DNA from: Aralia elata
Taxonomy: Eukaryota > Streptophyta > Magnoliopsida > Apiales > Araliaceae
Direction: 5' to 3'
Length of the DNA stretch: 64,000 nt
NCBI GenBank assembly: GCA_034770075.1
Contig: JAVJAP010000220.1
Span: forward strand, 186,001-250,000
A program made the position numbers and the translations under genes. The notes beneath the pieces were generated by a model. It worked only from the letters and a program-made list of their open reading frames with translations, was not told the origin of the DNA and searched no databases. The first letter of the stretch is position 1. Every line of letters starts with the position of its first letter. Of this stretch, positions 45,663 through 56,751 are shown in pieces.

Positions 45663-46332
45663 CATTAGAGGGCTTAAGCCGCGTTCAAATCTTGATGCTA
45701 TCCTATCCTCTAAAATTCATAAATGTGTATGTACGTGCGATATTTTGACTTGTTTTACTTATTGTTGTGTGTGAATGTGTGCCTTTTGTCCAATAAATGA
45801 ATGATTGAATGGATTTGTTTTACTTTAAAGTAAATCATTTGCATACGGTGAGGACGATGAATGTGAATGTATGTTGAGAGAGTACCTCCTCCTGAGGCGA
45901 ACCTGTCGGTTGCTTATTACTGGACTCGATGGGGCTGCTCCCCGGAGATGGCTCAGGAAACGCACCACTCAAATCCGCTCCAATCGAAAGGGCTCAAACG
46001 AGTAGATTGCGAAGATTTGGGAACCTTAATGCCGAAAAGCCCGTGAGAGTAACCCTAGGATAGGTCATCCTCAGAATAACCCAACGCAGGAAAAGTCTCT
46101 TCATGCCTTTTTACGCGCTTATATGTCTAAATGTCATGATCTCATTCAATATTCATACATCCCTTTTCTATGTCGAAAGAGATTACTAACCGCTGTGAAT
46201 TGCAGGGAATAGTTGGGGGAGCATAATAAAGCATGTTTAGCATTGGTTATGGCACTAAAGGACTACTAACTCTCTCTTTTGCAGGGAAAGACTAAAAAAA
46301 CCCCAAAAACACAAAAAAGTTATAGCTTTAGC
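45663..46332 (+). other. 5' leader of element F
   Basis: Collinear with A's leader. It contains a small conserved frame starting at about 45949 (MAQETHH...) and stopping after ~34 codons. It has two acceptor-like TTGCAGGGAA sites (AG at about 46204 and at 46284), the second preceded by a pyrimidine run CTCTCTTTTGCAG. No longer ORF is seen. Confidence 0.65.
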
Positions 46333-47898
46333 ATGCATCCATGTTTTCATTTCCCCAGGACTAAACTTCAAACCATTTGTCTCTGTAGGATTGCTCCTCA
46401 AACCCGTTCGCAGTCTAAGAAAGCCCAGGTCTCTACAGCTGAAATGGCTGATCTTCCTAACCATAATTCCATATCTCGGGAGGAGTTTGATGATTTTAAA
46501 AGACAGATGATGGAAATGGCCACAATGTTAAAGGAACAGTTCTTAATCAGACAGGATCCGGTAAACCAGGGATCGCATAATACTCCACCACCAGGGGAGG
46601 ATCCGAGTCCTCCTAAAAATGGTACAAACTTGCTTAAAGAGGACCAACCCCGACTCAGGGACGAGCCAGTCATCCCAAGGCCCGTTCCCATACCTAGCAG
46701 GACAGTGATTACTATCCCTGAGGAGGGGGGCAATGACGAACTTCGGAGAAAAATGAAACACATGGAGGAAACCATCCAATCTCTAAAGGGCATAGGCTCC
46801 CTGGGCAGGGTTAATTACTCAGACCTGTGTGTTTTCCCCGGGGCCAGATATCCAGAAAAGTTCAAAGTTCCCGAGTTTGAAAAATACAATGGAAAGGGAG
46901 ACCCCTATACACACTTGAAAATCTACATTGGAGAACTCGGGTCTTATGTCGAAGACGAGGGGTTAAGAATGCAGCTATTTCAGAAAAGCTTAACAGGGGA
47001 GGCAAGAATATGGTATGCCCGCCTCGACAACGCCCGAATCCACAACTGGGAGGAGTTGGCCCATACTTTCTTAACCCAATACAGCTTTCAGGCCCAGATG
47101 GCTCTTGACAGGTACCAAATGACAAAGGTTAAAAAACAGCCTAGGGAATCCTTTAGGGAATATGCGCAAAGATGGAGGGGCATGGCTGCCCAGGTAACTC
47201 CCCCGATGAGCGAATCAGAGATGGTAATGACCTTTGTAGACATTCAGGAGGCACCGTATTATGAGAGGGTCATCTCGGGGATTGGAAGACCTTTTGCGGA
47301 AATGATTAAACATGGAGAGATGGTTGACATGGGTTTGAAATCGGGTAAAATCCGGGACCTTACTGCTTTAGAAACTGCTGCCGAGCAAATACAGAATGGA
47401 AACTATGGCAGCACTTCCCGGAGAGTCCAAAAGAAGAAGGAAGAGGATGTTTCCCTCATCTTACAGGGGTCATCCAGAAAAACAGAAAGTCATCTTCCGG
47501 TTCAGGTACAGAGGGGAGGGCCATCCCGACAGCCAAATTTCACAGATCAAAGAGCAGAGGGGCGAAGAAGATATGAGGCCTCGCAAAACCGAGTATTCAC
47601 CCCGCTCGGGGAGCCGCTTGAACGAGTATTAGCGGTATTAGTAGCCCAAAAGAAGATTGTTGGTTTGGCACCCCCGAGTGACCCAAAGGGTAGAAGGTTT
47701 GACCCGAGCAAGCGGTGTGCATACCACTCCAGTTCCCCTGGCCATGATACACAGGATTGCTGGACGTTAAAGCATCGAATCCAAAACCTGATTGACAGTG
47801 GAGAGATTGTGGTGGAACAGCCGGATTCCCCGAATGTCAAGGCAAATCCCCTGCCAAGACATGATGGAGGGGGAAGTCAATGCGACGGAGGCAAGTGA
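46333..47898 (+). CDS. gag: Tat gag polyprotein (element F)
   Basis: Structural capsid-nucleocapsid precursor. I place the start at the ATG at 46333 because A has the same MHP start; a second in-frame ATG at 46444 (MADLPNHN) is possible. 521 residues. The N-terminal helix region reads SREEFDDFKRQMMEMATM, then a Pro-rich linker. The capsid core reads FPGARYPEKFKVPEFEKYNG, LFQKSLTGEARIWYARL, AHTFLTQYSFQAQ and FVDIQEAPYYERVISGIGRP. The nucleocapsid end is CAYHSSSPGHDTQDC (zinc-knuckle-like). The frame ends 30 residues after it, overlapping the protease frame, which takes over near 47861; a G-run indel there has probably split an originally single gag-pro frame. Confidence 0.9.
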   Translation: MHPCFHFPRTKLQTICLCRIAPQTRSQSKKAQVSTAEMADLPNHNSISREEFDDFKRQMMEMATMLKEQFLIRQDPVNQGSHNTPPPGEDPSPPKNGTNLLKEDQPRLRDEPVIPRPVPIPSRTVITIPEEGGNDELRRKMKHMEETIQSLKGIGSLGRVNYSDLCVFPGARYPEKFKVPEFEKYNGKGDPYTHLKIYIGELGSYVEDEGLRMQLFQKSLTGEARIWYARLDNARIHNWEELAHTFLTQYSFQAQMALDRYQMTKVKKQPRESFREYAQRWRGMAAQVTPPMSESEMVMTFVDIQEAPYYERVISGIGRPFAEMIKHGEMVDMGLKSGKIRDLTALETAAEQIQNGNYGSTSRRVQKKKEEDVSLILQGSSRKTESHLPVQVQRGGPSRQPNFTDQRAEGRRRYEASQNRVFTPLGEPLERVLAVLVAQKKIVGLAPPSDPKGRRFDPSKRCAYHSSSPGHDTQDCWTLKHRIQNLIDSGEIVVEQPDSPNVKANPLPRHDGGGSQCDGGK

Positions 47899-49614
47899 GG
47901 TGGGGGAGCCGCCAAGGTTGAACTATGTGCAGAAAGTTGAGGAGATGATAAATGTGATACATGACCATGGGAGTGCGAGGGTAACGCCCATCAAGTTGAT
48001 AGGGGTAAGTACGAATAACATAGAGGGACCTATCAAGTTGACAGCTCCGAGGCCCCTCATTTTTGCTGCAAGGCCACAACTCCCTATCAGTAGTCTGAAG
48101 ACTGTACCCTGGAATTACGGGGGAATACCCGAGGAAGCGGCCAGTTGTGCTTCCGTGACGACCAAGGGGAACCCCTTATATCTTCCCGGGCGAGTCCTTG
48201 AGAGCCAAAAGAGGAAAAATGAAGAGGTTTCCAAGGAAAGGGCCATAGAGTTTTTGAAAAGGATGGATCACCCAGAAACGAGGGGGATCCAGATTTTAAA
48301 TGAGGAATCAACCCTAACATCAGTCATGGACTTGGTGTTGTCATCCAGTGAGCATTGCAAAACCCTGATGAAGGTTCTTGAGGAAGCATTTGTGCCCAAA
48401 GAAATTAGTGAGGGGGATTTTGGCCAGCTGGTAGGCCACTTATTGGAAACCGATGCCATATCCTTTACGGATGAAGACATTCCCAAAGAGGGAAGGGGGC
48501 ACCGAAAACCGCTACACATCGCGGTAATCTCCTCAGGATATGTCATGAATGGGGTGCTGATCGACGGGGGATCGGCATTGAATATATGTCCTCTCAGCAC
48601 GCTGAAGAAAATGAACATCAGTCCCAAGCGCCTCCGAGCCAGTCATGTGGTGGTTCGGGCTTTTGACGGCTCCCGGAGGGATACCATTGGGGAAATAGAA
48701 TTGCCAGTGGAGATAGGGCCCTGTACTTTTGATATATCCTTCCAAGTCCTAGATATTACGGCGAGCTACAACCTGCTGTTAGGGAGGCCGTGGATACACA
48801 TGGCCGGGGCAGTTCCTTCCACGCTCCACCAACAAATCAAGCTGATCATCGATGGGAATCTGGTAACAATCTCGACCGAATGTGATGACCCTTCTCCTCC
48901 CAGGAGTGGCCTACCAGTAATCAATGTGGATGAGTCAGCGGCGCCTGCCAGCTTTCAAGCACTAGAGATTAGCACTCCCCATTATAGATGCCTGGGAGCT
49001 CCAGCTGTGAAACCAAGGGTCTCTCCGGAACTCACCTTTGTGGCAAGGGAAATGATTAAAATGAACTTCCAACCTGGACAGGGACTAGGGAAAAGCAGTC
49101 AGGGAATCACCGAGCCCATCCACCTACCACAGCAGATAGGCAAGGCAGGATTGGGATACCATGTGGGCGCAGTGCGAGGACACCGTCAGGGTGCGACTCC
49201 GATTCTACTAGTTGGCAGTCCAGCGACCAGAGCCGACAATGAGCAGGGGATCAGCGGACCTGTGATTGGGGCAGGGAATGAAGAGTTAACCCCCACACAT
49301 GGTGAGTCGGCCCGGAGGGAAAGTTTCCTGCAGGAGGTCGCAAAAGAGTTTGAAACCAAATGCTACATCCCCGGACAATCAACAAGCAGTAAGGAGCGGA
49401 CGAATATTATCATGCCACCGGGAGCCCAACAAGTTGTGCCTGTCATCGATTGGGCAGGGCTGATTATTCCTGGGAAAGATATGGAGAAGGATTCAAGCGA
49501 CGTATCCGTAATCATCGGGGAGGTGTCCGATGTGAGGCCCTCCTTTATCCAGCGCATTCCAGCTGACCTGACCATCGACAATTGGACCCAGAAACCCGTG
49601 ATATCCAAACAGGG
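47861..49614 (+). CDS. Tat protease exon with G-patch-like motif (element F)
   Basis: Open frame continuing the gag reading one frame over. The aspartic protease core lies around 48520-48860: AVISSGYVMNGVLIDGGSAL (DGGS active site as in Tat/Ogre proteases), ASHVVVRAFDGSRRDTIGEI and SYNLLLGRPWIHMAGAVPST. Around 49050-49160 a glycine-rich segment reads MNFQPGQGLGKSSQG then GKAGLGYH, resembling a G-patch (RNA-binding) motif. The frame as written stops at 49616-49618, but the stop lies within a predicted 5' splice site, and exon 1 would end at 49614. Confidence 0.86.
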
Positions 49615-49780
49615 GTAAAACTCGACGTCAGGGTGATTGACCCCAGATGATGGGGGAATGGAAGTTTATTTTTGTTGTTGTTTTAATTCTGCATCATTAT
49701 GTCGTTTCTTCTTGTTATTTGAAAATGCGATCATCGTGAAAAAATGATTTATATATGACAAGTATTTTGTTTCATGTCAG
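49615..49780 (+). other. Predicted frame-restoring intron between protease and RT (element F)
   Basis: GTAAAACTCG at 49615 to ..TTTCATGTCAG at 49780; 166 bp, T-rich, GT...AG. Exon 1 ends two bases into a codon and exon 2 begins at the third base, so splicing removes the TAA and keeps the protease frame running into the pre-RT frame (CTNLSNPCLTN.., to 50069). Ogre elements are known for a spliced intron at this place. RNA evidence is lacking here. Confidence 0.6.
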
Positions 49781-50802
49781 GTGTACCAATTTGAGTAATC
49801 CTTGCCTAACAAATGGTCTTTCAAATTTGAATGATGATTATGATTTTGACATTGAGCTGGATTTCGATTTAATGGGCATTGAACAAGACGAGACAGATTA
49901 CGACGACGCACCTGATGAGATCAAAGGATGGGTCGAGGATAAACCCAAACCCAATTTGGACCAAACCATCACTATAGATATCGGAACCCCTGACAATCCA
50001 AAAGAACTCAAGATAGGGACAGACCTTAACCACCCCAGCCAAAAAGCAGAAATAATATTGAGTTACTAAGACAATATGAGGATGTCTTTGCCTGGTCGCA
50101 CGAGGATATGATCGGATTGTCCACCGACATTGTGGTGCACCGGTTACCCATCAAGGAGGGTTTCAGGCCTGTCAAGCAGAAACTAAGAAAGTTGAAAACC
50201 TGAGTGGAGTTTAAAGGTGAAGGAAGAGATCATCAAACAGTTCAGGGCGGGAATCATTATGGTGTCCACTTACCCGGAATGGCTATCCAATGTGGTCCCA
50301 GTGGCTAAACCTGGAGGAAAGGTAAGGGTGGTGTGTAGACTACAGAGATCTAAACAAGGCCAGTCTCAAAGATAAACTTCCCGTGCCTTTCATACACATC
50401 CTGGTAGATAACACAGCCCAGTACAAAATGTATTATTTTGTGGTTTGCTTTGCGGGGTATCATCAGATAATGGTGGCGGAAGAAGACCGGGAAAAGACCG
50501 CATTCATCAACCCCCTGGGGCACTTTCTGCTATAGACGACTGGCTTTCGGTCTCACAAATGCAGGGGCTACTTATCAGAGAGCCATGATGGCCTTGTTCC
50601 ACGATATGATGCACAAGGAGATAGAGGTCTATGTGGATGACATTATCGTGAAATCGAAGGTAGAATCCGATCATATAATTCATCTCAAAAAAGCTATTCG
50701 ATCGGCTCAGAAAGTATAATTTGAAGCTCAATCCAGCCAAGTGTCGCTTTCGGAGTACAGTCGGGTAAGCTCTTTGGGTTTCCTGGTTAGTGATCGGGGG
50801 CA
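49781..50802 (+). pseudogene. Reverse transcriptase of element F, broken by multiple indels
   Basis: An acidic pre-RT segment (DDYDFDIELDFDLMGIEQDE) is open to 50069. RT motifs then appear in changing frames: EEIIKQFRAGIIMVSTYPEW and NVVPVAKPGGKVRV (50220-50330), a CFAGYHQIMVAEEDREKTAF segment (50450-50505), and YVDDIIVKSK at 50630-50659 with both catalytic aspartates. At least five frame changes lie between 50069 and 50800, whereas the flanking RNase H frame is intact. The polymerase cannot be made from this copy as read. Confidence 0.87.
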
Positions 50803-52275
50803 TTGAGTTGGGACCCAGCAAAGATTAAGGCCATTGTGGATATGCCGGCACCTCGCACAGAGAAGGAAATAAGGGGATTCCTGGGGAGAATAAACTTCAT
50901 CAGCCGTTTTATATCTCACTTGACGACTACATGTGAGCCGATTTTTAAATTGTTAAGAAAGGATGCTTCCCAAGAATGGAATGAGCAGTGTCAGAGGGCT
51001 TTTCAGATCATTAAGAAACAATTGACGGAGGCACCAGTGCTGGTACCCCCGCAGGATGGGATCCCTCTGTTTATGTATATATCGGTAAATGCCATCGCGA
51101 TGGGATGTATGTTGGGACAGAAAAATGAGGCGGGTAAAGAGCAGGCCATCTATTACCTCAGCAAAAGATTTAGCCAATGTGAACAAAATTACACTCCCAT
51201 TGAGAAGACCTGTTGTGCTCTGGCCTGGGCTGCAGGGACATTACAGCACTACCTCCATGGGCATACAACGTACCTGATATCAAGAATGGATCCCTTGAAA
51301 TATATTTTTGAAAGACCCATGCTGAATTGTCGTCTATCAAGATGGCAGTTAATTTTACAACAGTTTGACATGGTGTACGTGACCCAGAAGGCCATGAAAG
51401 GGCAGGGAATTGCCGATCAGTTGGCAGAGGCCCCAACGGGAGGGATGGAGCCGTTAGAAACCCCTCTCCCGGGCGAGGATATATTCTGGGTATCGCGCGA
51501 AAAATGTGATGACGAGGGACAATTCTGGAAGCTGTATTTTGATGGTGCCATGAATGCCGAGGGGGCAGGAGCCGGAGCGGTCCTAGTCTCTATCACCGGA
51601 GAACAATACCCCGTGGCCACTAAACTTCGTTTCAGCAATTCGAACAACACCGCTGAATACGAGGGGTGTATCTTGGGACTCCGATTGGCCCGTGATATGG
51701 GAGTAAAAAGACTAGCGGTGTTCGGGGATTCAGAATTGGTAATCAGACAAGCAATCGGGGTATACAACACTAAGGAGCTTCGGTTACTTCCATACCATCG
51801 GTGTGTCACCCAGCTTATGCAAGAGTTCGAGGATATCGCCTTCCGCCATATTCCTCGGGGACGGAATGATTTTGCCGATGCATTGGCAACTTTGGCTTCC
51901 TTAGTCCACGTGATCAAGAGTAGGGACAGTCCACAGATTGAGATCACCGTACAGAATGCCCCGGCATATGAGGAAAATGTGGCAGTGTTATCAAACGAGG
52001 TGGTGTTGACGAGGCAACCCTGGTATCACGACATAAGGGAATATCTGAGAGACAGATCCCTTCCCGATCAGGCAAATCGGACTGAAAGGATGAGAATTCA
52101 AAAGATGGCGATGAAGTTTTACCTGAGTGGCGATTCACTTTACAAAAGGGATGCCGGGTTGGGACTGTTGCAATGCGTAGACGAAACGCAATCCCAAAGG
52201 ATTATGAATGAAATCCATGGCGGGGTGTGGTGGGCCACATATGAGTGGACCGATTGTTGGCCAAAAAGATCTTGA
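50803..52275 (+). CDS. RT connection, degenerate RNase H and second (archaeal-type) RNase H of element F
   Basis: 490-codon open frame. It starts in the end of RT (GFLGRINFISRFISHL). The first RNase H reads LFMYISVNAIAMGCMLGQKN, IEKTCCALAWAAGTLQHYL and VYVTQKAMKGQGIADQL, in which the first catalytic Asp of the usual (Y/F)xDAS motif is missing. A second RNase H follows: FWKLYFDGAMNAEGAGAGAV, NNTAEYEGCILGLRLARDMG, LAVFGDSELVIRQAIGVYN and IPRGRNDFADALATLASLV, with D, E, D, D all present. This dual arrangement is characteristic of Tat-lineage elements. The frame drifts out at the start of the integrase zinc finger (HGG then VWWATYEWTD). Confidence 0.9.
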   Translation: MSWDPAKIKAIVDMPAPRTEKEIRGFLGRINFISRFISHLTTTCEPIFKLLRKDASQEWNEQCQRAFQIIKKQLTEAPVLVPPQDGIPLFMYISVNAIAMGCMLGQKNEAGKEQAIYYLSKRFSQCEQNYTPIEKTCCALAWAAGTLQHYLHGHTTYLISRMDPLKYIFERPMLNCRLSRWQLILQQFDMVYVTQKAMKGQGIADQLAEAPTGGMEPLETPLPGEDIFWVSREKCDDEGQFWKLYFDGAMNAEGAGAGAVLVSITGEQYPVATKLRFSNSNNTAEYEGCILGLRLARDMGVKRLAVFGDSELVIRQAIGVYNTKELRLLPYHRCVTQLMQEFEDIAFRHIPRGRNDFADALATLASLVHVIKSRDSPQIEITVQNAPAYEENVAVLSNEVVLTRQPWYHDIREYLRDRSLPDQANRTERMRIQKMAMKFYLSGDSLYKRDAGLGLLQCVDETQSQRIMNEIHGGVWWATYEWTDCWPKRS

Positions 52276-53275
52276 GGACAGGGCATTATTGGTTAACGCT
52301 GAAGGCCGATTGCGAATGATCATGTCAAACGGTGTTATCAATGCCAGGCGCACGGTAATTGTGATCCATACACCTCCCAATGAACTGCACTGTATGACCT
52401 CCCCATGGCCATTTTCAATGTGGGGAATGGATGTAATCGGACCAATAGAGCCCAAAGCGAGCAACGGGCACCGGTTCATTTTCGTCATGATCGATTATTT
52501 CACCAAATGGGTAGAGGCAGCTTCTTTCCCTAAAGTAACTCAGGAGGTCATCGTCAACTTCATCAGGAATAATGTCATATGCCGATATGGGCAACCTGAG
52601 GTTTTGGTCTCCGACAATGCCAAGAAATTTGAACAACGCCCTCATGAAGAAATTGTGTGTGACCAGTTCAAGATCAAGCATCTCAATTCCGTCATTTACC
52701 GTCCTAAGATGAATGGGGCAGTGGAGGCCGCAAATAAAAACATCAAGAAGATCATGGCAAAAATGTCTGCTAATCATCGGGGATGGCCAGATCTGTTACC
52801 CCTCACCTTGCTGGCATACCGAACATCAACGCGTACTTCTACAGGGGCAACCCCTTACGCTTTGGTGTATGGAATGGAGGCTGTTCTACCAGTCGAGGTT
52901 GAGATGGCGTCCCTCAGAATAGTGATCGACGCTCAGATAAGCGAAGAGGATTGGATGCAAAGTCGATATGACCAATTGGCCCTGATTGATGAAAGGAGGG
53001 TGGCTGCCATTTGGCATGGTCAGCTATATCAACAGAGGATCTCTCGATCGTACGATAAAAAGATAAGACTTCGGAAGTTCAAGGAAAACGATTTGGTGTT
53101 GAAAAGAATCGTGCCTTGTCAAGACGAGGCCAAGGGGAAGTTTGCCCCGAACTGGGAAGGGCCATTTGTGATCAAGAAAGTACTATCCGGAGGGGCCCTC
53201 ATATTGCAAGAGATGGATGGTGAGGTATTTCCACAACCCCTCAATTCTGACTCGGTGAAGCGGTTCTACGCTTAA
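52208..53275 (+). CDS. Integrase of element F
   Basis: Overlaps the previous frame by 68 bp. The HHCC finger region (52205-52340) is split between frames, since an ARKILRTGHYWL-type stretch at 52260-52310 is readable only in the upstream frame, so the N-terminus is damaged. The catalytic core is continuous: FSMWGMDVIGPIEPKASNGH (first D), DYFTKWVEAASFPKVTQEVI, VLVSDNAKKFEQRPHEEIVC (second D) and MNGAVEAANKNIKKIMAKM (catalytic Glu). The C-terminal domain reads KFKENDLVLKRIVP and GKFAPNWEGPFVIKKVLSGG. It ends at a TAA after VKRFYA, the normal end of Tat pol. Confidence 0.9.
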   Translation: MKSMAGCGGPHMSGPIVGQKDLEDRALLVNAEGRLRMIMSNGVINARRTVIVIHTPPNELHCMTSPWPFSMWGMDVIGPIEPKASNGHRFIFVMIDYFTKWVEAASFPKVTQEVIVNFIRNNVICRYGQPEVLVSDNAKKFEQRPHEEIVCDQFKIKHLNSVIYRPKMNGAVEAANKNIKKIMAKMSANHRGWPDLLPLTLLAYRTSTRTSTGATPYALVYGMEAVLPVEVEMASLRIVIDAQISEEDWMQSRYDQLALIDERRVAAIWHGQLYQQRISRSYDKKIRLRKFKENDLVLKRIVPCQDEAKGKFAPNWEGPFVIKKVLSGGALILQEMDGEVFPQPLNSDSVKRFYA

Positions 53276-53800
53276 ATCATCAGTTCCTTTTTCCCCTGAC
53301 AGCGAACTACGTAGGACCTGATCTTCCAACTTGTGGGGGTACGTAGGCAGCCATCATGGCGCGGTCCGATCCTTTAAAAATAATCCTTTCCCTGACCAAA
53401 ACCAACTTTCGATAGCCAGATAAAACCTTCCTACATCCTCAAAAACCTTCCCGAAACCAACTGCCTAACCAGTTTCATCCCAGAATACATACCCTGATCC
53501 AACCCAAACAGTTATCCAAAATCTGAGATTCAATCCGACGAAATCAAAAGGTGTGCGGCAATATCTGTCAAATCTCCATCAAGTCCTGAGGAAAGAAAGA
53601 AGGCGAAATGTCAAAATCATGGTCAGTTGGACAAAATGATGATCCAATGGAGGGCAATGATACGACAAAAGGGGAAAATGACTAAATTTAAATGCATGTC
53701 TATATATATAAGTTCGTTTTATTACAAGATTTCTCTTTCAATAACTGATGAAACCAACATAGTCTATGCAAGGAAATAAAATAATCTACAAATCTGAAAC
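53276..53800 (+). other. Start of F's 3' region with a paired TACGTAGG motif
   Basis: Immediately after pol: CTACGTAGG at 53307-53315 and GTACGTAGGC at 53339-53348, separated by a short spacer. I recall a similar pair after pol in Tat/Ogre elements. The remaining 400 bp hold no coding frame or repeat that I can identify. Confidence 0.6.
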
Positions 53801-56751
53801 TAGCCGAAGCAGGATGGACAGGGTGGTGGATAGATCTGAAGCATCAGCATCTCCTGCAATCTGCTGCCCCATCATATCAATACGATCCAGTAAAGCAGTA
53901 GCTCGGCTGACAGTCCCAAAATGAGCATCTACCACTGCCCTGGTCTGAAATACAATGGCCTCTCTATCAGCAATGGCAGCATCTCTAGCCCGGAAATGGC
54001 CTCATTCCTCTCTCGGCCAAGGGCGGCATCCCTCTCGGCTTCAGTAGTAATCAGTGGCCAGGCGGAGTCGGGAATTCTCTCAGACAACCCGACTCGGGTT
54101 GAGGCAGAATCGATCTAAGATGGGGGAATGGTCTGTTGTATTCTTCTTGAGGAAAATTCACTCCAGAGTCCATCAAAGGCCCCTGTCCGAACTCAAACTA
54201 GCCGAATCCAAGTCTCCTTGCCTCGCAAACCACTGTAGCGTAGAACAAATGTCTGGATGTGACAGCAGCTGCGCACTATGGTTCGGCAAAGTGATCCTGC
54301 GATCCCCAAAGCTCGTATACCTGCAATAGATCACCCTCTCTGTACAGGACGATATACAGGAATCGGTAATGGCGGCTGCACCCAGCGTAAAGGGGTGTAA
54401 ATCCTTTGTATCTAGATCAAACTGCCCCATAAACTGCCAGGGGATGATTAGGGTCGGTCACGCCCTCTCAAACCCAGCAACAATTGGGGATGAAATCTCA
54501 GGTCAGGCACATGGGTCAAGAAACGGCCTATAGAATGGACGCATCAATCAGCCCGTAGTAGACCATATAGATGAAAGTGGGGTATCCTCGAATGACCGAC
54601 AGAAGAATGCTGTCCAGGAGACCGCATCCGTGGCAGCTCACGGGACGAAACGGGAAAACTGCTGCGGTCTTGTTGTTTGAACTGAGAGATGCAAAACCCT
54701 CTGGCGGCGGAAATGATAGGCCGATGGGACTAAGATGACTCAGTGAACCATATGTTACAACAAGGTCGAGCTCCAGCCTCTGAAGAATGCTCCACCTCGG
54801 AAGGAATGGCAAATAATTGTGGCCGACTATAGGTATCTGTCTGCCAATATCATTAGGGGAGAATGGAGCTCTTATGGTGATCCTCCTGGTAAGGGCCCTA
54901 ACAGCCGCAACAACAATCCGCATGTTCCAAATTGATCCGGTTCAACACCCGGCAGGCAAAGTACAAGAACCTGAGATGAACACAGAGCCATACAGGAACG
55001 CCCGACTTCTCAAGGGCCGTCCCAAGCGGCTCCTGGAGGATACGGGAAAAAATCACCGAGGAAGAGACGGAAAACTGTAGGTAAGCCAAATCGGGTCGAT
55101 CAAGAATCTGAAGAGGAACCATATATGGTTCTAGATTGTGATCTACCGGTAATAAGACTAGGCCCTCCGCAATACCGGTTGAAAGTCCAAGAATTGACGG
55201 CGCATTAGGAACCAAACTGTTGACCCTAAGCACAAGGGACCACCAACGGCAAGCCGGATGAAGCGAGGCGCTATACTCCTCATGGGTGGGGGTCAGCTCT
55301 ACTGTCCCCAAACACCTAAACACCTGGGATCGGGCAGGAGGGCGCCAACAGGCTCAGAAGACCATCCACCAAAAACCCGCTGGGCACCTTGAAAAAGGGT
55401 CAAGTAAGGACCAAGAATGTCCCAAAAGACCTGTCTGGGCTGATAATTCCTGTCTGCCGGCAGTAAACTGTTACCAGACCAGCGGCAAGATGGCTGCCAA
55501 TCAAACCCTGTGGGAGGGAATGGGAAGTCCAAACGAACCCACGACAAGTCTTTCGAGGGACGACATCTCGTGAAAAAAATAGTATCAAAAGGACTGTACA
55601 GGGGTCATTCTCCTATCCATAAATAAAAGAGCATGCATTATACAGTTAATAAATAAAACAGGTGAATTCCATAAAATGGAAAAAGAAATATCTGTGCATA
55701 AGATAAATAAAATGAGTTCAGTACATAGTGCATAAAATGAAAAAGAAATCTAAGCAGGTGCTGATAACACAAAGGGCCCTATCCTATCCTGGTCCTATAA
55801 TAAAATCAGTATCATCTTATGAAGACGCAAGAGATCCTCGAACTGATCCCCTGTGTAGTTCGTCGAGCTCTGGAGGACCAAAGTTCATATCAGGGATGTA
55901 GGGATGGCGCTGTGTGCATCAGATGAACCTTCGGGGCCTGCATCATAACCCTGGCACCTACCGTCGGGATCGTAGGTGGTAAGCCTTCCTCTCGGGTCGG
56001 TGGCCCCCCGGCCCAAACCCCCGAATAAACAGCGATAAACTGATTCTACCTGACGTGTTCAATGCGTGCGAGTCTGCTCAGCGTGGTGTGGGAAGTCCGC
56101 GATACACAGGCAGCCCAATTTCGGTCATCGTCACCAGAGCCCTTGGAACCATTTATCTTCCAAGAAAAGAAAGTTGGCCCTGAGTTCTGACGACCGAGCG
56201 GGTATACGGGGTCACCCACCATGTACGTTGGAAAATGCATCACTCATAGTGGGACCCGTGGAAAGCATCGACCGTCCTCGCCCGGCAAGCATGAATCTGC
56301 CGAGGGCTGAGGAATCCATTTTGCGGCCAGGAAAAGGTAGTGAAAGAAAGGGATGTGCGGGGTATGCGGATCACTCTCCAGTGACGCATCTGGATATGCG
56401 CGCTCTCTCCCAGATACATCACCCAGCACTCCCAAACACTCCTGCAAAAGTCGGATGGCGAACAGGGTGGAAGCTCGCGAACCTCACGGGCCGGAAGGAT
56501 GCCCGGTCAAACTCACAACCCCCACAGTCAAATGCTCAGGTTCAGTAGGTAAGGGGAAATACCAGACGACTGTCGGCAGACCGCTGTGATCAACTCCAGC
56601 TGTAATACGACTAATGTTGCAAAGCTGCCCGGAGCCGGGGAACCTCCTCCAGAGTAGCTGTGATTGCCATCGCCGAGCCCCGAGGATAAGTGTCGGGCCA
56701 CAGAGTAGTGATAGGCCTCAGACATGGCAGGTCCGCTCGGTAAGCCCAGAA

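Noticed and set aside
45430..45774. 114-codon plus-strand frame across F's LTR end and PBS
   Set aside because: It spans the LTR/PBS border, which is untranslated in this class, and is not kept in A.
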